Source: Bacteroidota bacterium
Lineage (GTDB): Bacteria; Bacteroidota; Bacteroidia; Bacteroidales; UBA1556
DNA length: 12,508 nucleotides
Assembly (NCBI GenBank): GCA_003973505.1
Contig: QNXT01000239.1
Coordinates: 1 to 12,508, forward strand
Direction: 5' to 3'
The position numbers and the translations under genes were made by a program. Shown piece after piece: positions 6,532 to 12,508 of this stretch; the stretch's first letter is position 1; each line of letters begins with the position of its first letter. The notes beneath the pieces were generated by a model. The model did no database searches. It was not told the DNA's origin and saw only the letters and a list, made by a program, of their open reading frames with translations.

Positions 6532-7809
6532 TTACATTAAATCTTTTCCCAAATCGGAGCGGTAGTATTTCTTTGTAAATTTAATAAGTTCTGCCGATTC
6601 AAAACTTTTTGCAAGAGCCGATTCCAATGTGTCGCCAAAGGAAGTAAGAGCCATTACGCGCCCTCCATTGGTTAAGATATTACCATTTTCGTCTTGAGAA
6701 GTTCCCGCATGAAACATGATGCTTTTTTCAATCTGCATCAATCCATGCATTACTTTCCCTTTTTCGTAAGCTTCGGGATAACCCCCGGAAACGAGCATTA
6801 CTGTGGCCGCATAGCGTGGGTCAAACTCCATTTCTACCTCTGAAAGCTTGCCTTCTGAAGATTTTTTTAGAATATCCAGGAAGTCGTTTTTTATGCGAGG
6901 AATTACCGACTCTGTTTCGGGGTCTCCCATACGCACATTATATTCAATTACATAGGGCTCTCCATCTACATTCATCAATCCAATAAACACAAAGCCATTA
7001 TATTCCATGTTTTCACTGGCAATTCCGTTTACTGTAGGTTTAATGATTCGCTCTTCCACTTTCTGCATAAAAGCCTTATCGGCAAATGGAACAGGTGAAA
7101 TGGAACCCATGCCTCCGGTATTAAGTCCTGTGTCGCCTTCACCTATTCGTTTATAGTCTTTCGCCTCAGGTAAAACCACATAATCTTTACCATTAGTAAG
7201 TATAAAAACGGATAACTCGATACCATGCAAAAACTCTTCAACAACCACACTTGCTCCTGCAGAACCAAATTTATTATCGAAAATCATTTTCTTCAACTCC
7301 TCTTTTGCTTCTTCCAGAGTGTCAAGAATGAGTACCCCTTTTCCTGCAGCCAAACCATCGGCTTTTAATACATAAGGTGCTTTAAGACTTGATAAAAATG
7401 CATATCCTTCTTCTATATTTTCGCTGGTGAAAGTTTGGTGGGCAGCTGTTGGAATATTGTATTTATTCATAAATTCTTTGGCGAAATCTTTACTGCCTTC
7501 CAGTTGTGCAGCCTGTTTCGACATGCCGATAATAGCCACATCTTTTAGTTGTTTGTCTGCTTTGAAGAAATCCCAAATACCTTCAACCAAAGGTTGCTCA
7601 GGACCCACAACAATCATATCGATTTTGTTGTCAATAACAAACATCTTGATTTTATCAAAATCGCTTACACCGATTTCAATATTCATTCCGAGTAAAGATG
7701 TTCCTGCATTTCCTGGTGCTATGTATAATTCGTCGAGTTGCTTGCTCTGAGCTATTTTCCATGCTAATGTGTGCTCACGTCCTCCAGAGCCTAATATAAG
7801 TACTTTCAT
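6532..7809 (-). CDS. purD: Phosphoribosylamine-glycine ligase (GAR synthetase)
   Basis: 425 residues, the usual PurD length, from the ATG at 7807-7809. It joins 5-phosphoribosylamine and glycine with ATP in the second step of purine synthesis (cytoplasm). The N-terminal domain begins MKVLILGSGGREH (1-13), the PurD signature. An ATP-grasp domain follows: LKADGLAAGKGV (148-159), the loop KDYKRIGEGDTGLNTGGMGS (217-236), and VIEYNVRMGDPETES (287-301) with metal-binding Glu/Asn. The C-terminal domain includes VSGGYPEAYEKG. It heads a run with the membrane protein (4-bp gap) and rnhB (overlap). The upp gene lies upstream on the same strand behind a 7-bp repeat array. Confidence 0.97.
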   Translation of the reverse strand: MKVLILGSGGREHTLAWKIAQSKQLDELYIAPGNAGTSLLGMNIEIGVSDFDKIKMFVIDNKIDMIVVGPEQPLVEGIWDFFKADKQLKDVAIIGMSKQAAQLEGSKDFAKEFMNKYNIPTAAHQTFTSENIEEGYAFLSSLKAPYVLKADGLAAGKGVLILDTLEEAKEELKKMIFDNKFGSAGASVVVEEFLHGIELSVFILTNGKDYVVLPEAKDYKRIGEGDTGLNTGGMGSISPVPFADKAFMQKVEERIIKPTVNGIASENMEYNGFVFIGLMNVDGEPYVIEYNVRMGDPETESVIPRIKNDFLDILKKSSEGKLSEVEMEFDPRYAATVMLVSGGYPEAYEKGKVMHGLMQIEKSIMFHAGTSQDENGNILTNGGRVMALTSFGDTLESALAKSFESAELIKFTKKYYRSDLGKDLM

Positions 7810-7841
7810 TTATTATATATTCTTTGTTGTTTATGTAGTAT

Positions 7842-7849
7842 TAAAATTA
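7842..7849 (-). promoter_or_regulatory. Possible -7 element of purD
   Basis: TAATTTTA on the minus strand matches TAnnTTTG at 7 of 8 positions and lies 32 nt before the purD ATG. The heptamer array begins 2 bp upstream of it, so TTG triplets recur every 7 bp where a -33 would be. Weak call. Confidence 0.25.
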
Positions 7850-7850
7850 C

Positions 7851-8003
7851 CAATCGTCAATCGTCAATCGTCAATCTCCAATCGTCACACTTCGACGAGC
7901 TCAGTGTCCCTTATATCAAAAATCCCCAATCTCCGATCGTAAATTGTAAATCGTCAATCAAAAATCAAAAATCAAAAATCCCAAATCATAAATCAAACAT
8001 CTC
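7851..8003. repeat. Degenerate 7-bp tandem repeats, interrupted by a palindromic insert
   Basis: Block 1 (7851-7885) holds five heptamers: three CAATCGT, then CAATCTC, then CAATCGT. A 41-bp non-repeat segment (7886-7926) contains ACACT...AGTGT arms around CGACGAGCTC. Block 2 (7927-8003) holds eleven heptamers in strict register with core ATC (such as CAATCTC, AAATCGT, AAATCAA), ending 2 bp before the stop codon of upp. The array fills most of the 196 bp between upp and purD. No gene is present here. Confidence 0.85.
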
Positions 8004-8005
8004 AT

Positions 8006-8665
8006 CTATTCCAACTCAAATTTACTACCAAAGGCCAAATCGCCAGCATCGCCCAATCCAGGAACGATATACGATTGAGCTGTCATTTCATCATCAATGG
8101 CTCCAGTCCAAATGGTAATATCTTTGGTGCCCAATTTTCGTTTGATATAATTCACGCCCTCAACCGAGGCAATAGCTACTACAATATGCGTATGTTTTGG
8201 TTTGCCAAATTGGAGTAATTCCTCATAAGCAACGGCCATCGATGCGCCAGTAGCAAGCATAGGATCGGCCAAAATTAAAACTTTGTCATCAATATGGGGA
8301 CAGGAAGCGTATTCCAACTTAATATCAAATTTTCCATTTTTGTGATGGCGACGGTAAGCTGAAATAAAGGCACATTCCGATGAGTCGAAATAATTAAAAA
8401 GACCTTGATGAAGTGGTAAACCTGCACGAAGAATGGTAGCCAAAACAGGGGGCTGAGCTATGGCTTTCATATGTGAAATGCCCAAGGGCGAGGTGATATC
8501 CTTATCGATATATTCCAATTTTTTACTTATTTCGTAAGCAAAAATTTCGCCTAAACGTTCCATATTTCTACGAAAACGCATACTGTCTTTCTGAATTTCC
8601 TGGTCTCGAATTTGAGATAAAAACTGATTGAAAATGGAATTCTGTTCCCCTAAATTTATTACCAT
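8006..8665 (-). CDS. upp: Uracil phosphoribosyltransferase
   Basis: 219 residues from the ATG at 8663-8665 (MVINLGEQNS). A longer frame begins at TTG (8674), but it adds only three residues and the ATG gives the expected N-terminus. The enzyme converts uracil and PRPP to UMP for pyrimidine salvage (cytoplasm). The PRPP-binding loop VLILADPMLATGASM is at about residues 129-143, and the uracil-binding C-terminal signature YIVPGLGDAGDLAFG at 199-213. ILRAGLPLHQG (78-88) is also typical. Length matches the bacterial family (about 210-220). It is divergent from the secreted M1 peptidase and lies upstream of purD on the same strand. Confidence 0.96.
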   Translation of the reverse strand: MVINLGEQNSIFNQFLSQIRDQEIQKDSMRFRRNMERLGEIFAYEISKKLEYIDKDITSPLGISHMKAIAQPPVLATILRAGLPLHQGLFNYFDSSECAFISAYRRHHKNGKFDIKLEYASCPHIDDKVLILADPMLATGASMAVAYEELLQFGKPKHTHIVVAIASVEGVNYIKRKLGTKDITIWTGAIDDEMTAQSYIVPGLGDAGDLAFGSKFELE

Positions 8666-8696
8666 GACGTCCAATTTATTGGTTTATATAAGACTG

Positions 8697-8704
8697 CTAA
8701 GATA
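8697..8704 (-). promoter_or_regulatory. Possible -7 element of upp
   Basis: TATCTTAG on the minus strand fits TAnnTTTG at 7 of 8 positions and lies 31 nt before the upp ATG. No clear -33 element is visible. Weak call. Confidence 0.25.
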
Positions 8705-8817
8705 CGCTAATTTATCATTATTTTATTTGTTGTTTTTTTACGAATTTGATGCAACTATTTCTCACTTTACTGCTCTGTTCGATATTGATAGGAAATGAAT
8801 TCGTATTAATAATAGAT

Positions 8818-8825
8818 TACATTTG
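8818..8825 (+). promoter_or_regulatory. -7 element of the M1 peptidase gene
   Basis: TACATTTG matches the Bacteroidota -7 consensus exactly and sits 32 nt before the ATG at 8858, giving a short leader of about 25 nt. No good -33 TTG is found at 17-23 bp upstream. Confidence 0.5.
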
Positions 8826-8857
8826 TAAATTATTGCACACACTAATTTTAAACACAC

Positions 8858-10822
8858 ATGAGAAAAAATTTACTTAACATCTTTCTACTTTTTTTAATAG
8901 GCTTTTCAACCAAAGCACAACAGGTAGATAATCAAATTCTTCAGGATATTTACGATGGCTACGACATCAATGTATGTTCGCATACGAAGCAAAAGCTGCT
9001 CGACAAAAAACTGAAGGCTACGGCCTCATCAGCGGGCTTAAATATTGACGTTATTTATACAAGAATGGAATGGGATATTGACCCAGCGGTTGCAAATATC
9101 TCAGGCGTTGTAACACCTTATTTCAAGGCACTGAATAATCTAAAGCAGTTTAGTTTAGAGAAAGACGCTGCGCTTATTGTGGATTCTGTAATTTATCATG
9201 GCAATAGTATCACATCAAGTGATTCGGCTAGTTATTTTATGAATATTTATCTGCCTGCTACCATATCGGCAAACACAATCGATTCGGTAAGTATTTATTA
9301 TCATGGAACGCCAACCTCTTCGGGTTTTGGATCCTTTGTTCAAACTAAGCATAATGGAACCCCTATTATTTGGACACTTTCAGAACCATATGGTGCACGC
9401 GAATGGTGGCCATGTAAAAACGATTTGAATGATAAAATTGATTCCATAGATGTTATTGTAAGTTGTCCGAATGGAAACCGCGCTGCATCCAATGGCGTTT
9501 TGGTTTCCGAATCGCATGGAGCAAATACTTCAACTTATCATTGGCGTCATCGACATCCTATTGCTACTTATTTGGTTGCTTTTGCCGTGACAAATTATGC
9601 TGTATATTCTGATTTTGCACAAATTGCAAGTGGGCAGGTGCAAGTGTTGAATTATGTATATCCCGAAGATTCGAACTATGCCGTAGCAAATACGCCAGGT
9701 GTGGTTAGTGCTATACAATTATACAGTCAGTTATTTATCGATTATCCTTTTCAAGACGAAAAATATGGTCATGCCCAGTTTGGCTGGGGTGGAGGAATGG
9801 AGCATCAAACCATGAGTTTTATGGGAGGTTTTAGTTTTGCTCTGATGGCGCACGAATTGGCTCACCAGTGGTTTGGCGATATGGTGACCTGTGGAAGTTG
9901 GTCAGACATTTGGCTAAACGAAGGTTTTGCAACCTATCTTACTGCTTTAAACTATGAAGCAGCTCCCACACTACCTTATTGGGCACAATGGAAACAAGAG
10001 CAAATAAATAAAATTACTGCAAATCCTAATGGTTCGGTATTTTGTGATGATACGACAAGTGTAGGTCGCATCTTTAGTAGTCGATTGTCCTATAGTAAAG
10101 GGGCTTATGTTTTGCATATGCTTCGGTGGACTGTGGGCGATTCGGCATTTTTTGCAGGCGTTCGTAACTACCTTCAAGATGCCAGTTTGTCCTATGGATT
10201 TGCGCGCACTTCCGACTTGAAACAGCATATTGAGGCAAGCAGTGGTATGAATTTGAATGAGTTTTTTGCCGATTGGTATTATGGCGAAGGTTATCCCACT
10301 TATAATGTAACATTCAATCAAACAACACCTAATACACTTAAGGTAATCTTAGACCAAACACAATCGAATACTTCGGTTAGTTTCTTCGAAATGCCAGTAC
10401 CAATTAAAGTGACTTTTGATGATGGAACGGATACGGTTTTTGTTTTACAACATACGTCTTCAGGTCAAACTTTCACTCTAAATACGACAAAGACCATTGA
10501 TGATGTTGCATTTGATCCTGATTTGCATATTGCTTGTTTGTATAATATTTCTTCCAATGTAGGAATTCAAAAGGTAGAGCAGAAAGGATATTTCTATGTG
10601 TATCCAAATCCTGTGATAAATCGTGTATATGTTAATGCTGAAAATGAATTGATTAAGCGAGTTGAGATTATGGATATTCAAGGGCGTATATTAAAAACCA
10701 TTGATGTGCCAAATAGTAGAACAAATACATCCATCGATATGACAGATTATGCGACAGGAAGTTATATGTTGCGTGTATATGGAGAAAAGTCAACTTATTT
10801 GCAGAAATTAATTAAACAGTAG
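8858..10822 (+). CDS. Secreted M1-family metallopeptidase with T9SS C-terminal sorting domain
   Basis: 654 residues. Residues 1-20 form a Sec signal peptide (STKA-QQ). The M1 N-terminal beta domain is followed by the gluzincin core: the substrate-binding GxMEN-type motif appears as GGGMEHQT (311-318), and the zinc site is HELAH (332-336) with third ligand Glu355 in WLNEGFATY. The catalytic Tyr is probably Tyr412 (SYSKGAY). M1 enzymes remove N-terminal residues from peptides. Residues about 578-654 form a type A T9SS sorting domain: YVYPNPVINRVYV, then VEIMDIQGRILKTID, then GSYMLRVYGEKSTYLQKLIK. This predicts export across the outer membrane by the type IX system and cleavage of the tail. The large C-terminal domain of four-domain aminopeptidases is absent, as in other short secreted M1 enzymes. 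Its role is probably peptide scavenging. A long hairpin follows. Confidence 0.93.
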   Translation: MRKNLLNIFLLFLIGFSTKAQQVDNQILQDIYDGYDINVCSHTKQKLLDKKLKATASSAGLNIDVIYTRMEWDIDPAVANISGVVTPYFKALNNLKQFSLEKDAALIVDSVIYHGNSITSSDSASYFMNIYLPATISANTIDSVSIYYHGTPTSSGFGSFVQTKHNGTPIIWTLSEPYGAREWWPCKNDLNDKIDSIDVIVSCPNGNRAASNGVLVSESHGANTSTYHWRHRHPIATYLVAFAVTNYAVYSDFAQIASGQVQVLNYVYPEDSNYAVANTPGVVSAIQLYSQLFIDYPFQDEKYGHAQFGWGGGMEHQTMSFMGGFSFALMAHELAHQWFGDMVTCGSWSDIWLNEGFATYLTALNYEAAPTLPYWAQWKQEQINKITANPNGSVFCDDTTSVGRIFSSRLSYSKGAYVLHMLRWTVGDSAFFAGVRNYLQDASLSYGFARTSDLKQHIEASSGMNLNEFFADWYYGEGYPTYNVTFNQTTPNTLKVILDQTQSNTSVSFFEMPVPIKVTFDDGTDTVFVLQHTSSGQTFTLNTTKTIDDVAFDPDLHIACLYNISSNVGIQKVEQKGYFYVYPNPVINRVYVNAENELIKRVEIMDIQGRILKTIDVPNSRTNTSIDMTDYATGSYMLRVYGEKSTYLQKLIKQ

Positions 10823-10848
10823 CAAAGCACTTTGGATTAAAATTAAAG

Positions 10849-10918
10849 TTTAAGATATTAAAGCTGAATTTGACGTAAATCAAAAGATGATTTATGCCAA
10901 ATTCAGCTAATTCTTAAA
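10849..10918 (+). terminator. Long hairpin after the M1 peptidase gene
   Basis: Arms 10862-10882 and 10888-10908 pair over 21 bp with one A-C mismatch and one G-T wobble around a 5-nt loop. An outer 7-bp pair, TTTAAGA (10849-10855) with TCTTAAA (10912-10918), extends it across small internal loops. It starts 27 bp after the stop codon. It is probably the terminator of the peptidase transcript, possibly working in both directions, though no clean T-run follows. Confidence 0.55.
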
Positions 10919-10940
10919 TTGATGCGCCTAACAATTTAAG
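10913..10940. repeat. 9-bp inverted repeat overlapping the preceding hairpin
   Basis: CTTAAATTG (10913-10921) and CAATTTAAG (10932-10940) with a 10-nt loop ATGCGCCTAA. Its left arm shares bases with the outer arm of the 10849-10918 hairpin, so the two pairings exclude each other. Confidence 0.6.
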
Positions 10941-10990
10941 TTTATCATATTTTTTATTTGTATTCATTTTTGCTTGAACAAAAACGAATC

Positions 10991-11008
10991 ATCCCGATAT
11001 ATCGGGAT
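10991..11008. repeat. 18-bp perfect palindrome
   Basis: ATCCCGATATATCGGGAT is fully self-complementary. It lies in a context (CAAAAACGAA before, AAGGCCAAAA after) that resembles a recurrent Bacteroidota intergenic sequence, judged from memory. It has no gene within 700 bp on the right to serve as an operator. Confidence 0.8.
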
Positions 11009-11070
11009 CAAGGCCAAAAAAATCGTCCGCCCGCCCTTCCAAAATAATTTATTATCTAATAAAATAAGGT

Positions 11071-11158
11071 GATTAGCAACCTTGGCTCTCTTTTGGCTTT
11101 AACACTTTTGGGAATAAGGATTTGTACATACTTTATTCTAATTTTCCTGTTGCTAATC
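11071..11158. repeat. 88-bp element with 10-bp terminal inverted repeats
   Basis: GATTAGCAAC (11071-11080) and GTTGCTAATC (11149-11158) are perfect complements 68 bp apart. Inside, GAATAA (11112-11117) and TTATTC (11133-11138) also pair. It could be a tiny non-autonomous element or a structured RNA; no direct duplication flanks it. Confidence 0.55.
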
Positions 11159-11355
11159 AAAACGCAAGCGATTTTATTGATAATAATATCATTTTGGAAT
11201 TCCCACCTCACTAGCCCCGCTTTTTGGCCAAGCCCTGCGCACCTTACGCATTAACATTTGAAATAATAAACACAACTTCTGCAATAGACTTAATGAACCT
11301 AATTCTAATATTTATTTTATGAAAACCTTAAGAAAATACCACTGACCTAGCCATT

Positions 11356-11375
11356 TCAATCCGTTTACGGATTGA
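11356..11375. repeat. 20-bp palindrome
   Basis: TCAATCCGTTTACGGATTGA has 9-bp perfect arms around a TT centre. Purpose unknown; it is about 345 bp upstream of the fhs start. Confidence 0.75.
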
Positions 11376-11426
11376 TTGTGCGCCTTAGAAAAATGACATA
11401 AAAAAATAAGGGGGAGAAATCGTTAA

Positions 11427-11501
11427 AAACACAAAACTGTTTGACGCTCGTTAGCCATCCGTCTTATGACGGGTGGCTATAAGGATGAGTTTTTTGTGTT
11501 T
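11427..11501. repeat. Two-tier stem-loop
   Basis: Inner stem: TAGCCATCCGTC (11452-11463) with GACGGGTGGCTA (11468-11479), 12 bp with one G-T pair and a TTAT loop. Outer arms AAACACAAAACT (11427-11438) and AGTTTTTTGTGTTT (11488-11501) pair with a two-base bulge. Read on the plus strand it ends in a T-rich arm like a strong terminator, but no gene precedes it closely. It may be a REP-like hairpin or part of a small RNA. Confidence 0.65.
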
Positions 11502-11551
11502 AGATTTATCACCATTATTTTTCGTTGTTTTTCATCAGCGCAGCTTTTTTG

Positions 11552-11575
11552 TTACTTTTTCAGCTGAAAAAGTAA
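11552..11575. repeat. 24-bp perfect palindrome
   Basis: TTACTTTTTCAG (11552-11563) is followed directly by its exact reverse complement (11564-11575), with no loop. It is the longest perfect palindrome I found in the window. It lies 105 bp upstream of the fhs -7 element, too far for a simple operator. Confidence 0.8.
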
Positions 11576-11656
11576 AAGTATGTCTAGAGGTTGACAGTAC
11601 ATCAAAATAAAGATTAGCTTTGAATTCAGCTTTAAATATTTTTAAGAAGAGTGTTT

Positions 11657-11687
11657 TCGGTTAATTTACCGATAATACATACTTTTG
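11657..11687 (+). promoter_or_regulatory. fhs promoter with small dyad
   Basis: The -7 element TACTTTTG (11680-11687) matches TAnnTTTG exactly, 31 nt before the ATG. TTCG at 11656-11659 could serve as a weak -33 (20-nt spacing). A small inverted repeat, TCGGT (11657-11661) with ACCGA (11668-11672), overlaps that region and could be an operator, but its arms are only 5 bp. Confidence 0.5.
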
Positions 11688-11718
11688 CATCCTTAATTTA
11701 ACATAAAAATATATAGAT

Positions 11719-12508
11719 ATGTCAGATATTGAGATTGCGCAAGGAATAGAACTTCAGCGAATAGAAAAAATAGCTGAAAAGTTGGGCGTTGATGCTGAAA
11801 TGCTTGAGCCCTACGGTCATTATAAAGCGAAACTACCCTTAACTTTGATTGATGAAGAGAAGGTTAAGAAGAGTAAATTAATTTTGGTAACAGCCATTAC
11901 ACCAACCCCTGCGGGAGAAGGTAAAACAACCGTTTCCATTGGCTTAACACAAGCTATGAATCAATTGAATAAGAAAACAACGGTGGTTTTACGTGAGCCG
12001 TCATTGGGTCCTGTGTTTGGTATAAAAGGTGGTGCTGCTGGTGGAGGTTACTCTCAGGTTCTTCCTATGGAAGATATTAATCTGCATTTTACAGGCGATT
12101 TGAATGCAGTAGAGAAAGCTCATAATTTATTGTCAGCACTACTTGATAATCACCTTCAGCAGAAAAACAAACTTAATATCGACCCTCGAAGCGTTAAGTG
12201 GAAGCGTGTGATTGATATGAATGAGCGTGCTTTACGTAAGATTATTATCGGTCTTGGTGGTATGAAACAAGGTGTTCCTCGCGAAACCGGTTTCAATATT
12301 ACTGCAGCATCGGAGGTGATGGCCACTTTATGCTTAGCCAAAGATATTAAGGACTTAAAAGAAAAATTGGGTAATATTTATATTGGTGATACCTATAATG
12401 GGGAAGCTATTTATGCTCGTGATTTAAAGGCGCAAGGTGCTATGGCCGCATTGCTTAAAGATGCTATTAAGCCAAATCTTGTGCAAACCATTGAAGGAAA
12501 TCCTGCAA
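11719..12508 (+). CDS. fhs: Formate-tetrahydrofolate ligase (partial, C-terminus outside window)
   Basis: 263 residues are visible of a family usually about 555 long; the frame is open at the right edge. The enzyme makes 10-formyl-THF from formate, THF and ATP (cytoplasm), supplying formyl groups for purine synthesis and formyl-methionine. The N-terminus [23 protein letters not shown] is typical. The ATP-binding P-loop TPAGEGKTT is at 63-71, followed by [24 protein letters not shown] (about 94-117) and LHFTGD (126-131), all family signatures. [15 protein letters not shown] appears near 192-206. The ATG at 11719 follows a good -7 element. It stands alone here and is separated from the peptidase by a palindrome-rich gap. 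Identification is secure. Confidence 0.97.
   Translation, partial: MSDIEIAQGIELQRIEKIAEKLGVDAEMLEPYGHYKAKLPLTLIDEEKVKKSKLILVTAITPTPAGEGKTTVSIGLTQAMNQLNKKTTVVLREPSLGPVFGIKGGAAGGGYSQVLPMEDINLHFTGDLNAVEKAHNLLSALLDNHLQQKNKLNIDPRSVKWKRVIDMNERALRKIIIGLGGMKQGVPRETGFNITAASEVMATLCLAKDIKDLKEKLGNIYIGDTYNGEAIYARDLKAQGAMAALLKDAIKPNLVQTIEGNPA

Larger units (their letters stand above)
10823..11718. other. Gene-free, palindrome-rich intergenic region
   Basis: About 0.9 kb between the peptidase and fhs with no convincing gene, tRNA or rRNA. It contains at least seven inverted repeats, listed separately: 10849-10918, 10913-10940, 10991-11008, 11071-11158, 11356-11375, 11427-11501 and 11552-11575. Short GC-rich fragments (GCGCCTAAC at 10924, CTGCGCACCTTACGC at 11237, TGTGCGCCTTAG at 11378) recur in different settings. 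The composition suggests accumulated small repeats rather than a decayed gene; I see no transposase remnant. Confidence 0.6.

Noticed and set aside
8666..8674. TTG start three codons upstream of the upp ATG
   Set aside because: ATG at 8665 gives the usual UPRT N-terminus and normal length; a TTG start is unnecessary.
9971..10321. Minus-strand frames of 116 and 79 codons
   Set aside because: They lie antisense to the C-terminal half of the M1 peptidase core, which is clearly coding on the plus strand.
10925..10931. GCCTAAC resembling an integron attC core box
   Set aside because: No GTTRRRY partner at a suitable distance, no integrase and no cassette-like genes; the match is explained by chance within the 9-bp hairpin loop.
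11069..11254. 61-codon hydrophobic frame starting at GTG
   Set aside because: It spans the inverted-repeat element, has no promoter match, starts on GTG and has a low-complexity Leu/Ile composition expected from AT-rich DNA.
10823..11718. Search for a tRNA, rRNA or riboswitch ahead of fhs
   Set aside because: I saw no cloverleaf with a T-loop GTTCRA and CCA-type acceptor stem, no rRNA-like sequence and no known riboswitch core; only palindromes.

Overview
The window looks like chromosomal DNA of a Bacteroidota bacterium, probably free-living and AT-rich; I cannot name the genus. The grounds are promoters of the TAnnTTTG type, starts without Shine-Dalgarno sequences, small outer-membrane beta-barrel proteins, a secreted peptidase ending in a type IX secretion (T9SS) sorting domain, a secreted fibre-like protein with the LDVQS...GMLIPR opening common in this phylum, and a periplasmic-TPR/transmembrane/HTH regulator.

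Layout. 1-535 (-): N-terminal part of a secreted fibre/head-repeat protein. 699-1334 (-): outer-membrane beta-barrel protein, transcribed divergently from a TPR-TM-LuxR-type-HTH protein (1600-3168, +). 3169-3949: a gene-free island of alternating repeat modules, with a 17-bp motif at nearly every junction and three and a half copies of a 77-85-bp hairpin element. 3950-4276 (-): small three-segment membrane protein, behind a second small beta-barrel protein (4336-4827, -). 4952-7809 (-): tightly packed purD, membrane protein (DUF6427-like) and rnhB. 7810-8005: degenerate 7-bp tandem repeats. 8006-8665 (-): upp. 8858-10822 (+): secreted M1 metallopeptidase with a T9SS tail. 10823-11718: 0.9 kb without a convincing gene, rich in perfect or near-perfect palindromes. 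11719 to the right edge (+): formate-tetrahydrofolate ligase, cut by the window.

Function. Housekeeping nucleotide and one-carbon metabolism (purD, upp, fhs; formyl-THF feeds purine synthesis) and RNA/DNA hybrid repair (rnhB) are interleaved with cell-envelope genes. The most interesting signal is regulatory. The two beta-barrel genes, 3.5 kb apart, have the same promoter layout: a G-flanked TTTTGTC box, exactly 12 nt, a -33 TTTR, 18 nt, and a -7 TAnnTTCG. The only other exact TTTTGTC I found by eye overlaps the -7 element of the TPR-HTH gene, which is divergent from one of these barrel genes. This suggests, as a hypothesis, a small envelope regulon run by a membrane-spanning one-component regulator. 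The repeat-module island at 3169-3949 is the second notable item.
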